This document shows, piece after piece, positions 7,068-17,369 of a stretch of 33,252 nucleotides of DNA. The notes under the pieces are model-generated. The model worked only from the letters and a program-made list of their open reading frames with translations, ran no database searches and was not told the origin of the DNA. Position numbers and translations under genes: made by a program. Source of the DNA: Candidatus Zipacnadia bacterium (lineage in GTDB: Bacteria > Armatimonadota > Zipacnadia > Zipacnadales > UBA5352); NCBI GenBank assembly GCA_029820295.1, contig JALGVA010000045.1, forward strand, positions 1 through 33,252. The letters run 5' to 3'. The number at the start of each line of letters is the position of its first letter. The first letter of the stretch is position 1.

Positions 7068-9030
7068 AGGCCCACACCACCCCGTACGTCGCGAAGCTGC
7101 CGGCCGGGATGACCAGCACGCTGTGTTCGCCCTCGCGGGCCACCGGCAGCGCCACCGGCTCCGGCAGCTCCGGCGAGGCCAGCAGCGCCTCCGAGACCGC
7201 TCCGGGCAGGCGCATGGTCAGTTCCGGCAGCGGCGGCGTTGGCGGCGGGCTGTCGTGGTCGAACGCGATGGTGTCGCCCGGCTGCAGGTCGCGTCCGGTG
7301 CAGTTGAGCAGGTGGATCGCCCGCGCCGGCCGGCCGTCGCGCTCGGAGCGGTAAACCCACGAGAGCAGGCCGCGCCCCGCTCCGGTGACGCTGAAGCGCG
7401 GCGCGTCGCCGAGAGCGGTCGCGGCGCCCGCCTGAATGCGGGCGATCGCCTCAGGATCATCCGGGGGGATGAACCCACCGTCACGGTACTTGGCCGGAAG
7501 CTGGCTTTGCTCATACGCGTCCGGCCCGAGCTTCGCCGCCAGGTACCACACCTCACCCTCGCCGACGGCCCGCCGCGTAGGTGTCTTCGCGTCGGGCCGC
7601 GTGACGTCCGCCTCGGCGCGCAGCGGATCGGCCGAGGGATTGCCGTCGGCGTCGAGCGTCCCTGCCTCGCAGGTGAGCAGCAGTCGCCCGCCCGCGCGCA
7701 CGTAGTCCATGAGCGCCGCCTTCTGCTCGGGCGAGATCGCGGTGCAGTTGGGCAGCACGATGAGGCGGTAGCGGTCCAGCGCGCCCGGCTCGGTAAGCTC
7801 GCTCTCGATGATCACGCGCGTGGCGTAGTTGCCCAGCAGCAGTGCCTGCAGCCAGCCGTCGAACTCCTCCTGGAAGTACTCGAAATCGTAGCGCAGGTCG
7901 CGCGTGGTGGCCGACAGCAGCAGGCCGACGTCGGCGTCAAGCCGCGCGGTCTCGTCGTCCATCTGCCACGGCCACTGCAGCAGGTCCTGCGGGCGCGGGT
8001 CCTCGTTGGCGGGCTGCAGCGACCACCACAACGAATGCCCGCAGGCGCGGCCGAAGGCCCAGCAGAAGTATGCCGAGGGCCGCGTGATGTCGAACTTGGC
8101 CCACGCGGGCGTGCCTGTGGTCTCCGACAGGGCGCGTCGCTGGGCGAGCAGCATGGCCACGTAGGGGTAGCTGTCGAAGGGCACCGCATTCAGCTCGGTG
8201 CCGATGGTGTCCACCGATTGCACGCGCGAGGCGTAGTCGCCGCCGCGCGTCCACACATACGGCGAGGACTGCCCGGCGGTCGTGTAGTTGAACATGCGCA
8301 CGTCGGGGTTGACCGCCAGCAGGGCGTCGCGCACCTCGGCGCGGAAGTCATTGAGGCAGTCGCCACGCCAGTGCATCCACTCGCGGTACTGCGCGTCCGC
8401 CAGCGCGCGCTCGAAGAAGCCCGGGCCCTCGACCGCCGGGTAGGGGCGGCCCTTCTGCTCCCGCCACTTCGCCCGGCACCAGCGGCAGCCGCAGTAGCCG
8501 CGGCCCATCCACGAGATCTCGTCCATCTGCCATGCGTCCACTCCGGTGTCACGCTGGAAGCCGGTCGCCCAGTCGATGTAGAAGCGCCGGAACTCGGGGT
8601 TGTTGAAGCAGAAGATGCGGTGGCGCGTCATCATGTCGGCGGCGTGAAGCTGAAGCCAGTCGGGGTGTTGCCACGCCAGCGGGTAGGCATCGTAGTAGAC
8701 GATGGTCAGGTCCACGTGTTCGATGACGCGCAGGCCGTGGCGGTGGCAGGCCTCGACGATGGTGCGCGTGATGGCGCGCACATCGTCCCCGCGGTTCAGG
8801 AAGTTGAGGCGGAAGTGGTAGCCGCTGAGCATCACCGCGGTGTAGCCGGCGGCGGCGATCTCCGCGGCCTTCGCGTCGCAGTACTCAGGCGTGGCGGTGT
8901 AGTAGCGGTCGGCGTTGTTGCTGCCCGCCCACTGCGTGAACGCCATGTTCCAGGTCCAGTCGGCGGCGCCCGCGGGCAGGCACGCGACCAGCGCCAGCGC
9001 GGCGACTGCCGCCGCCGTTCCTCGGTTCAC
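7060..9030 (-). CDS. Secreted glycoside hydrolase-like protein with trimerisation-like domain
   Basis: Exported 656-aa protein, first gene of the operon. I chose the GTG at 9030 because GGAGGT stands eight bases upstream and the protein then begins with a signal peptide (VNRGTAAAVAALALVACLPAGAA). The open frame extends to 10080 but is not coding there. A TIM barrel follows: residues ~165-185 carry DAWQMDEISW and a Cys-rich turn (GYCGCRWCRAKW), a pattern seen in GH42-like beta-galactosidase relatives. Residues ~360-460, including RYRLIVLPNCTAISPEQ and YVRAGGRLLLTCEAG, resemble the beta-galactosidase trimerisation (glutamine-amidotransferase-like) domain. The C-terminus is beta-rich. Family-level function is likely; the sugar is unknown. 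Confidence 0.85.
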   Translation of the reverse strand: MNRGTAAAVAALALVACLPAGAADWTWNMAFTQWAGSNNADRYYTATPEYCDAKAAEIAAAGYTAVMLSGYHFRLNFLNRGDDVRAITRTIVEACHRHGLRVIEHVDLTIVYYDAYPLAWQHPDWLQLHAADMMTRHRIFCFNNPEFRRFYIDWATGFQRDTGVDAWQMDEISWMGRGYCGCRWCRAKWREQKGRPYPAVEGPGFFERALADAQYREWMHWRGDCLNDFRAEVRDALLAVNPDVRMFNYTTAGQSSPYVWTRGGDYASRVQSVDTIGTELNAVPFDSYPYVAMLLAQRRALSETTGTPAWAKFDITRPSAYFCWAFGRACGHSLWWSLQPANEDPRPQDLLQWPWQMDDETARLDADVGLLLSATTRDLRYDFEYFQEEFDGWLQALLLGNYATRVIIESELTEPGALDRYRLIVLPNCTAISPEQKAALMDYVRAGGRLLLTCEAGTLDADGNPSADPLRAEADVTRPDAKTPTRRAVGEGEVWYLAAKLGPDAYEQSQLPAKYRDGGFIPPDDPEAIARIQAGAATALGDAPRFSVTGAGRGLLSWVYRSERDGRPARAIHLLNCTGRDLQPGDTIAFDHDSPPPTPPLPELTMRLPGAVSEALLASPELPEPVALPVAREGEHSVLVIPAGSFATYGVVWAYD

Positions 9031-9129
9031 AGTGCTGCACCTCCGCCGCAGGTGGTGTCGGCGCGGGCAGGTTCGGCCCGCGTGGCCGGTGAACCTTCCG
9101 TGCACCTGACGCCATCGGAGGCTGCCCTG
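9031..9129. promoter_or_regulatory. Short divergent promoter region
   Basis: Ninety-nine bases separate the GTG of the glycoside hydrolase operon (-) and the ATG of the amidohydrolase (+). Each side has a ribosome binding site: GGAGGT on the minus strand eight bases from the GTG at 9030, and GGAGG at 9117-9121 on the plus strand, eight bases from the ATG at 9130. No clear sigma-70 promoter could be picked. Shared control of the two transcripts is plausible but unproven. Confidence 0.35.
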
Positions 9130-9870
9130 ATGATCATCGACTCGCACGTTCACCTCAAGCACGGCGACGCGGCCGCGACCGAGTACACGCCCGAGCAGAT
9201 CGTCGAGGTGATGGACGCGGCCGGGATCGACCGCTCGGTGGTCTTCGCCATGTCCACTACCACGCGGCGCTCGATCGAGATGGCCCGCGACGCCGTCGAG
9301 CGTTTCCCGGATCGGCTGATCCCCTACGTCTACGCGCTGCCCAGTTACGAGCGACCGGTCATCGAGGAGCTGCGCGAGGCCATCGCAGGGCTGGGCTTCC
9401 GCGGCATCAAGCTGCACATCGGCGAGTGCCGGCTGCGCGAGTACATCGCCGACCCGGTCTTCGCGCTCGTGGGGGAGCTGGGCGTCCCATGTCTGATCGA
9501 TCTCGGCGGCGACCTCGCCACCGGGGAGCGCATCGCGGCGGCGTTTCCGCAGACGAAGCTGATCTACGCGCACTTCGGCCGCTATCTGTGCACCGACGCG
9601 ACGCTGATCCGCAGCTTCATCGCCCTGGCGGACGCGCACCCGAACGTGTGGCTGGACGCCACCGGCGTGGTTCTGGACTGGACCATCTCCGAGGCCGTGC
9701 GGCGCCTCGGCGCCGAGCGCGTCATCTTCGGCACCGATGGCCCGCACCCGGCGCCGACACTGACGGAGATGGCGCGCAACTCCATCCGGCAGATCGAGAT
9801 GCTGGACATCTCCGAGGAAGAGAAGGCGATGGTGCTGGGGGGGAGCGTCGCGCAGTTGCTGGGGCTGTGA
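9130..9870 (+). CDS. Amidohydrolase-2-type TIM-barrel metal-dependent hydrolase
   Basis: Cytoplasmic protein of 246 aa, typical length for short amidohydrolase_2 proteins. Metal-site motifs are present in order: DSHVHL (H6, H8), GIKLHIG, YAHFGRY and FGTDGP (Asp near 202). The usual mid-barrel His position reads CLIDLGG instead, so one ligand may differ. The ATG was chosen because GGAGG lies eight bases upstream and HxH follows at once, as in the family. The family includes hydrolases and decarboxylases acting on small cyclic or carboxylated compounds; which applies here cannot be told. It diverges from the glycoside hydrolase operon. Confidence 0.87.
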   Translation: MIIDSHVHLKHGDAAATEYTPEQIVEVMDAAGIDRSVVFAMSTTTRRSIEMARDAVERFPDRLIPYVYALPSYERPVIEELREAIAGLGFRGIKLHIGECRLREYIADPVFALVGELGVPCLIDLGGDLATGERIAAAFPQTKLIYAHFGRYLCTDATLIRSFIALADAHPNVWLDATGVVLDWTISEAVRRLGAERVIFGTDGPHPAPTLTEMARNSIRQIEMLDISEEEKAMVLGGSVAQLLGL

Positions 9871-9879
9871 GGGACGACC

Positions 9880-9956
9880 GGGCATCGGGGATCGGAGATG
9901 GGGCATCGGGAACGGTATGGACGCCCGAGAACCGCGAACCGGCAGCCGGCACCCGG
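9880..9956 (+). repeat. Degenerate heptamer (7-base) repeat tract
   Basis: Just after the amidohydrolase stop, the sequence falls into 7-base units: GGGCATC, GGGGATC, GGAGATG, GGGCATC, GGGAACG (9880-9914). After a 14-base gap come GAACCGC, GAACCGG, CAGCCGG, CACCCGG (9929-9956). The rest of the gap to 10064 holds only a small hairpin (10020-10034, GCACGGC/GCCGTGC). No gene is seen between 9871 and 10064. Similar heptamer phasing occurs near 29391-29418. Confidence 0.6.
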
Positions 9957-10064
9957 GGAACGACGTGAGTGGCGGCGAAGCGGCCGAGGCCGTTGTCGTT
10001 CCGTGGCCCGGGCACTCCTGCACGGCCGCCGTGCCGCACGCGCTCGGCAGACGTGGAGCCGCCG

Positions 10065-11420
10065 CTAGCCCCCGAACCACCGGCGGTCAATGATCAGCAG
10101 CCCCTGCAGCAGCATGAGCGCCACGAAGCCGATGAGCCCGGCCATCAGCGTCGGTGGCCCACGACGCTCGACCGGCGGCGTGGCGGCGTCGAGCACGCGG
10201 AAGGGGGCCTCGACCTCGCCCCGCGCTTCCTGCAGCCGCGCCTGCCACAGCGCCTGCTCGACCGCGACGAGCTGGTCGGCGCGCACCTGCTGATCGCGCT
10301 GGATGGCGACGTACTCGCGCGCGACCGCCGGCATCTGCGCCATCTCCGAACGTGCCTGCGCCAGCAGCGCTGAGTTCTCGGATGAGCGCGCCCGCGCCCC
10401 AGCAAGCTGCACGCGCAGGTCCACCACGCGCCGGACCGCCTCGTCGTGCAGCGGGTTCGGCTGTTCGCCCACCTCCCGCACCACGGTCTCCTGCAGTTCG
10501 GCGATCTGCGCCTCTGTCGAGTCGATCGAGGCCTGGATCTGCTCGACGTCGCGGTGCTCGCGCGTCTTGCCCCGGGCCAGCTCGGTCGCGAGATCGACGC
10601 GCAGGCGCGTCAATTCCTGCTCGAGGCTGGCGATGAGCGGATTGCGGCTCTCCACCGACGAGGAGATGCGCCGCACTTCGGTCGCCTCGAGCTGCTGCTC
10701 GGCGGCCGCCAGGGAGCTGGCGGTCGCGTCGGCCTCGGCGATGGCGTCGGCGCGCGCCTGCTCGAGCACCCGGATGCGATCGCTCACGCGCGCGGCGTTG
10801 GCGTCGGGGTCAAGCAGCTCGTACTGCGCGCGCAGGCCCTCCAGCCGGTCCTCGATGTCGTCCAGCTCATCGCGCAGCTCGTTGTAGCGCTTCTCCAGGA
10901 ACTCGCGGCCCTCGCGCGCGGACGCCACATTGGTCTGCCGCAAGTAGTCCTCGAGCTGCGCGACATAGGAGTTGGCGATGTCGGCGCTGAGCTGGCGGGC
11001 ATCGGCGAAGCCGATGGGGAAGTTAAAGAAGGCGAATCGGGGGTCGGCGTAGCCGCGCAGCGTCACGGCGATGACCATGCCGTCCTCGCCGATGTCCCGG
11101 ATCGAGGTGATCTTGACCAGCCGGTTGATGAGCTCGGCCTTGTCCGTGTTGAGTCTGTTCTGCAGATCGAGGGCGTCGATGACCTGTTCGCGCACGGTGC
11201 GACTGATGGCGATGGCCTTCAGGCGCTCCAGCGATGCGCCCGCCTCGGGCTCGCCGGCGGTGACGGCTGCGAGCGCGTCAGGCCGATCGCTCAGCAGCAC
11301 GGTCGTGTCGGCGACGAAGATGCCCGGTCGCGTGAAGTGCACCACCGCGGCCACGATCACGCCGCCGATCGCGCTGATGATCAGCACGTGCAGCCAGGTC
11401 ATGCTCTCGATGAGTCTCAT
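10065..11420 (-). CDS. Wzz/GumC-type polysaccharide co-polymerase-like membrane protein
   Basis: Inner-membrane protein of 451 aa with the classic two-helix Wzz layout. Residues ~7-29 (MTWLHVLIISAIGGVIVAAVVHF) form the first membrane helix. A long periplasmic part rich in Glu, Arg, Ala and Leu (~130-370) should be coiled coil. A proline-rich stretch (ATPPVERRGPP) precedes the second helix (LMAGLIGFVALMLLQGLLII). There is no cytoplasmic Walker-type tyrosine kinase domain, so this is a kinase-less form. It would set chain length or assist export through the Wza-like protein encoded 40 bases upstream in the same direction. GGAGG precedes the ATG by 13 bases, somewhat far, but no better start exists. 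Confidence 0.85.
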   Translation of the reverse strand: MRLIESMTWLHVLIISAIGGVIVAAVVHFTRPGIFVADTTVLLSDRPDALAAVTAGEPEAGASLERLKAIAISRTVREQVIDALDLQNRLNTDKAELINRLVKITSIRDIGEDGMVIAVTLRGYADPRFAFFNFPIGFADARQLSADIANSYVAQLEDYLRQTNVASAREGREFLEKRYNELRDELDDIEDRLEGLRAQYELLDPDANAARVSDRIRVLEQARADAIAEADATASSLAAAEQQLEATEVRRISSSVESRNPLIASLEQELTRLRVDLATELARGKTREHRDVEQIQASIDSTEAQIAELQETVVREVGEQPNPLHDEAVRRVVDLRVQLAGARARSSENSALLAQARSEMAQMPAVAREYVAIQRDQQVRADQLVAVEQALWQARLQEARGEVEAPFRVLDAATPPVERRGPPTLMAGLIGFVALMLLQGLLIIDRRWFGG

Positions 11421-11460
11421 GCGGGTGTCTCGTCCTCCGCCGAGACGAAGGTGGCGGACA

Positions 11461-14154
11461 TCAGAATACCAGGGCGGCGACGGCCAGCGGGATGATGGTG
11501 CGCAGCCACGTCTGCAACTCGCTCTCGGTGCGGACCGTGCGGACGATGTGCCGCGTCGGCACCACGACCACGTCGCCGGGCGCCAGCACGCTGTCACGCT
11601 CGATGGGTTCGACCGCACCGTTGGCGTGCACCACGACCATGCGGTTGGCCGCGCCGTCCTCGCGCACGCCGCCGGACTCGTTCAGGTAGTAATCGGTCGT
11701 CTCTCCCTCGGCGAAGGGCACCGCGCCCGAGCGCGGTACGGCGCCCAGGACCATGACCGTGTTGACGCGCCGGGGCACCATCACGGTGTCGCCGGGCTCC
11801 AGCGCCAGGTTGCCCTCCGCGCCCTCGGTCGCCACCAGCTTGCGGCCGTCCACCGGGATCGCGGCCACCCAGTCGCCTTCGCGGACCGAGCGCGGCGGCA
11901 GCACGATGCTCAGTCCGCCCGGCGTGCTCATCACCTGGCGCAGGCGGTAGTCCACCGCCTGCCCAAGCGCCGCAGCGGCCTCCTCGGTCTCGACCGACAT
12001 CGCGCTCTGCTGCTGCGTGGCCTCGGCGTTCACCGATGCCAGAACGCGCTGCAGGTCCTCCTGCTGGGCGTCCTCGAGCGCTTCGGGCCGCCGGCGGTAG
12101 ACCACGATGCCGCCGACGTTCGCGTCGGCGAGCATGCCCCCGCCATCCTGTAGCAGGTCCCATACGGTGTAGGCATCATCATCCGGGCCCGAGCGCACCG
12201 GGTAAGCGCCCGGCCCGCGCACGCGGCCTTTGAGGAAGACCACGTCGGGCTGTGTCTGGAACTCCCCGCGCCCGGTGACGGTCACGCTGTCATCGTCCTG
12301 CAGCACCATGTCCGGCTCGACCGTGTAGTCGTCGGGCCCGCCGATGAGCACGAGGCGGATCGGTGTGGGGGAGCCCTCGAAGCGTCCCCGGGTCAGCTCG
12401 ATGTTCGGCCCCGCGCCGGGGGAGGGGCCACCCGCCGCGAACAGCAGGTCGCTCACGCGCATGCCCTCATGCCGCGGGTAGCTGCCCTGCATGCGCACCA
12501 GCCCGGCCACGTGCACCTCGCCGGCGAGGCCCACCTCTTCGCGCGTGCGCACCTGCAGCCGGTCGCCGCGCTGCAGCACGAGGTCGGCGTCGGCCTCGCC
12601 CGCCAGCGCCGCACGCAGGTCGACCGGGATGAGCCGCCAGGCCTGGTCCTCGGTCAGGCGCAGCAGATCCGCGCGCCCGGTGTAGGCCTCGGGGGCCGGC
12701 CCGCCGGCACGCGCAATGAGCTGACTGATGCGCAGGTTCGCGGCCCAGCGGTAGGTGCCCGGGCGCGTGACCGCGCCGCTGACCTCGACCTCGAAGGCCG
12801 GCTCGACCTCCTCCTGCTCGTAGATCGTCACGTAGTCCTTGGGCTGCAGGGGCAGGTCGTGCTCGGGATCGCCGGCGAGCGCCTGCGCGACCTCGAAGGT
12901 GATGATCTCGAAGTGCCGCTGATCGTCGAGCCGGCTGATGACCCCGCGCCCCACGTGGGCGTTCACCGCGAGGCCCTCGGCGGCCCCGACCAGCGCACTT
13001 ACCGTCGGGCAGGCCTCGACCGGGTAGTAGCCCGGGCGTTTGACCGCGCCCAGGATGCGCACCGTGTTGCCGGCGCTGTCGCGAATGCTGCGCGCGATCA
13101 CCACGTCGCCATCGGTCACCGGTGTGCCCATGCCGCTCGCGCCCGGCGCCGCGCAGTCGATGGTCAGCAGCCGCCACTCCCGGCGGTCGTCGGCGCGCCA
13201 CAGGTGGAGCACGGCGTAGGCCTGGGGAGTGAGACCGCCGGCCATCGCGAGCACGTCGGCGATGGTGGCCCCGTCGGTCAGCTCGTAGCGCGCCGGGCGC
13301 CGCACCTCGCCGGCCAGCCCCACCTCAGCGCCCATCGGGGGCACGAAGATGGTATCGCCGGGATTGAGCAGCACGTCCTGCTCGCGGCTGCCGGTGAGCA
13401 GGTAGTCGTAGAGGTCGAACTCGACCGCGGCGGCGCCCACGCGCGTCAGGCGTACGCGCCGGTACGAGCCGATCTGCGACGGCCCGCCTGCCGAGTAGAG
13501 GGCGTCGAGCACGGTCGCCATGCCGGTGAGCAGATAGCGGCCCGGCCGCGCGACATCGCCGGTCACGTAGACCTCGATGGCGCGCTGGGCTGAGACGCTG
13601 AGCGTCACCCCGGGGTCGGCGAAGATGTGGGAGTACGCCTGCGTGACCGCCTCGCGCAGGGCCTCGATGGTCTGCCCGGCGGCGGTCATGCGCTCGAGCT
13701 GGTCGGGGAAGATGAAGCCCTCGGGGGTGACCGTCATCTCCTGGGCGACCTGCTCCCACTCGCGCACGACCACGCGCAGGGACAGCACGTCGCCCGGCCC
13801 GACCACGTAGCTGGCCGGCACCGGCGCCGACGCGGGCGCCGGCGTTTCGGCCTCGGCGTTCGCGTGCTCGTCGGCCGGAGGCGCCATCTGCTCGGCCGCG
13901 CGCGCGAAGAGCTGCTCGCCAAAGCGCGGCAGGGCGTTGAAGATCTCCGCGGGCGCCTCGACGCTCTCGCCGCCCGGCGCGGAGGGCAGCACGGTCTCGT
14001 GCACCGGCTCGGGCCCAGGAGGCGGCGCCTCCCCGGGGGCCGTGTCCGCGGCCTGCGCCCATGCAGACGCGCACGCGAGGACAGTCACCAGCACGGCCAC
14101 GGGTGTCGCTGCAACCACGAGGGTGCGAGCAGTTCGTCCGACCATCATCATCAT
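11461..14154 (-). CDS. Large Wza-like polysaccharide export protein with about seven SLBB-like units
   Basis: Protein of 897 aa, more than twice the length of E. coli Wza. Of four tandem ATGs I chose 14154 because TGGAGG lies six bases upstream. The N-terminus is a signal peptide; VLAC at residues 25-28 could be a lipobox, giving an outer-membrane lipoprotein like Wza, while AWA|Q is a signal peptidase I alternative. The export domain starts with SYVVGPGDVLSLRV (~115). SLBB-like units then recur with a G-x-V-x-x-P/x-G-x-Y signature near residues 195, 278, 366, 457, 547, 640 and 811. The C-terminus ends in a hydrophobic stretch (IIPLAVAALVF). It probably forms an outer-membrane or envelope-spanning channel for an exopolysaccharide, working with the Wzz-like protein downstream. 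Confidence 0.88.
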   Translation of the reverse strand: MMMMVGRTARTLVVAATPVAVLVTVLACASAWAQAADTAPGEAPPPGPEPVHETVLPSAPGGESVEAPAEIFNALPRFGEQLFARAAEQMAPPADEHANAEAETPAPASAPVPASYVVGPGDVLSLRVVVREWEQVAQEMTVTPEGFIFPDQLERMTAAGQTIEALREAVTQAYSHIFADPGVTLSVSAQRAIEVYVTGDVARPGRYLLTGMATVLDALYSAGGPSQIGSYRRVRLTRVGAAAVEFDLYDYLLTGSREQDVLLNPGDTIFVPPMGAEVGLAGEVRRPARYELTDGATIADVLAMAGGLTPQAYAVLHLWRADDRREWRLLTIDCAAPGASGMGTPVTDGDVVIARSIRDSAGNTVRILGAVKRPGYYPVEACPTVSALVGAAEGLAVNAHVGRGVISRLDDQRHFEIITFEVAQALAGDPEHDLPLQPKDYVTIYEQEEVEPAFEVEVSGAVTRPGTYRWAANLRISQLIARAGGPAPEAYTGRADLLRLTEDQAWRLIPVDLRAALAGEADADLVLQRGDRLQVRTREEVGLAGEVHVAGLVRMQGSYPRHEGMRVSDLLFAAGGPSPGAGPNIELTRGRFEGSPTPIRLVLIGGPDDYTVEPDMVLQDDDSVTVTGRGEFQTQPDVVFLKGRVRGPGAYPVRSGPDDDAYTVWDLLQDGGGMLADANVGGIVVYRRRPEALEDAQQEDLQRVLASVNAEATQQQSAMSVETEEAAAALGQAVDYRLRQVMSTPGGLSIVLPPRSVREGDWVAAIPVDGRKLVATEGAEGNLALEPGDTVMVPRRVNTVMVLGAVPRSGAVPFAEGETTDYYLNESGGVREDGAANRMVVVHANGAVEPIERDSVLAPGDVVVVPTRHIVRTVRTESELQTWLRTIIPLAVAALVF

Positions 14155-14292
14155 CGCCCGCCTCCACGGCAGGCTCATCGCGTCCGGTCACCGGTGGGTG
14201 TCGCCACGGCAGCCGGCGGAGCGGTAGCCCGCGCGCCGCCGGTGGCGTCTTCCACGCGCGTGTGGCTTCTCCTTCTTCGGAGATACCGGCGG

Positions 14293-14321
14293 AGTCTACA
14301 CGATGATGTGCCGAGCTGCAA
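14293..14321 (-). promoter_or_regulatory. Predicted sigma-70-like promoter for the export operon
   Basis: On the minus strand TTGCAG (14316-14321) and TAGACT (14293-14298) are separated by exactly 17 bases. It begins just after the thioredoxin-NHL stop at 14330, where a promoter for the wza-like gene would be expected. Transcription would start near 14286, leaving about 130 bases of leader before the ATG at 14154. The leader contains inverted repeats (CCGGCGG/CCGCCGG, and TCTCC/GGAGA close to the start). Confidence 0.45.
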
Positions 14322-14329
14322 GGTCCGGG

Positions 14330-16372
<2,043 letters not shown>

Positions 16373-16607
16373 GATCTCTCCTGCACGCATTCACCTGCGG
16401 CCCTCAACCCATGCCTGTGTGACGCCCTCGGGGCGTGTGCCTGCAACTTCACCAGGAAAGTAGACTTAACAGACGCTCGCCGGCACCCCCGAGTTTGCCA
16501 TCTGCCACGAACCTTCCTGCTCGCGCGCAGGGCACGGACCGCGCTCCGGCGAAACCCGCCGCGAGCATCATCTGACGCATCGCCGCGCGGGAGGTCGGTG
16601 CCTGCCC
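16373..16607. promoter_or_regulatory. Divergent intergenic region with a small hairpin and an AT-rich patch
   Basis: This 235-base gap lies between the thioredoxin-NHL gene (-) and the eight-gene operon (+). ACGCCC (16422-16427) and GGGCGT (16431-16436) form a 6-bp hairpin. The only AT-rich patch in the gap, with TAGACT at 16461-16466 followed by TAAC, is the most likely -10 area for the plus strand, but no good -35 sits 17 bases before it. GGAGG near 16590 is 13 bases from the ATG at 16608. No gene is visible. Confidence 0.3.
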
Positions 16608-17369
16608 ATGGAGCTGTTCGACTGCAACTGCTGGTACGGCGTGCCCAAGACGCCACCACTGGCGCCTGCTGAGACCGTCGATGACCTGCTGGGCGAGCTG
16701 GGGCGGGCGGGCATCGGGCGGGCGCTGGTGCGCAACGCCGCCATCTGGGAGGAATCGCCTGAGGTGGGCAACGCGCTGACCACCGCCGACTGCGCGCGCG
16801 ATGAGCGCCTGGAGGCGGCCTGGGGCATCCTGCCGCCGCACACGGGCGAGCTGGGCGACGTGCACGAGTTCCTGGACGCCATGCGCGCGGCCGGCGTGCG
16901 CGCCCTGTGGGCCTATCCGGCGAAGCACCGCTACCTGCTCAACGCCACCGCGATGGGCGGGATGCTCGAGGAGATGCAGGACCGCGGCATCCCGCTCTTC
17001 CTGCACCGGCGCGAGATGCCGGGCGCGCAGGAGACCTATGCGGTCGCCGAACAGGTGTTGGCCGACTTCCCGCGCCTGCACCTGGTCATCGTCGCACACG
17101 GGAGCTGGGGCGAGGACCGGCTGTTCCGGCCGATGATGGCCCGTTACCCTAGCTTCGCGGTCGGTACTTCGCGCTATGAGCTGGACGGCGGCATCGAGGA
17201 CCTGTGCCGCACCCTCGGCCCCGAGCGCCTGCTCTTCGGCACCAACTTCCCGGAGACGCCCATGGGTGGGCCGATCCTCACGCTCCTGCACGCCGCCATC
17301 AGCGACGAGGAGCGCGAGCTGATCGCTGGCGGCAACCTGCGCCGGATACTCGAGGAGGTGCGGCTGTGA
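16608..17369 (+). CDS. Amidohydrolase-fold protein lacking the usual metal ligands
   Basis: Protein of 253 aa with an amidohydrolase_2-type TIM-barrel pattern but a changed active site. The family HxH is replaced by D5-C6-N7-C8 (MELFDCNCWYG). The mid-barrel region reads LFLHRREM, a later element is IVAHGSWGEDR, and the catalytic Asp is Asn (FGTNFP, N213). It may be inactive, or bind a different metal through the cysteines. Its stop overlaps the GTG of the next gene, an amidohydrolase with intact motifs, so the two are probably translated together and may form a complex. It is the first gene of the plus-strand operon. Fold assignment is fairly sure; activity is not. Confidence 0.83.
   Translation: MELFDCNCWYGVPKTPPLAPAETVDDLLGELGRAGIGRALVRNAAIWEESPEVGNALTTADCARDERLEAAWGILPPHTGELGDVHEFLDAMRAAGVRALWAYPAKHRYLLNATAMGGMLEEMQDRGIPLFLHRREMPGAQETYAVAEQVLADFPRLHLVIVAHGSWGEDRLFRPMMARYPSFAVGTSRYELDGGIEDLCRTLGPERLLFGTNFPETPMGGPILTLLHAAISDEERELIAGGNLRRILEEVRL

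Noticed and set aside
7045-9129. Upstream extension of the amidohydrolase frame
   Set aside because: It is antisense to the glycoside hydrolase gene, and the real start at 9130 has a proper ribosome binding site.
9880-9956. CRISPR array
   Set aside because: The repeat units are only 7 bases, degenerate and without spacers.
9031-10080. Upstream extension of the glycoside hydrolase frame
   Set aside because: It overlaps the amidohydrolase gene in antisense; the GTG at 9030 with GGAGGT and a signal peptide is far better.
14178-14255. Short leader peptide ORF before the export gene
   Set aside because: A GTG-initiated 26-codon frame exists, but its Shine-Dalgarno-like site is 13 bases away and the translation is Ala/Pro/Thr-rich with no other support.
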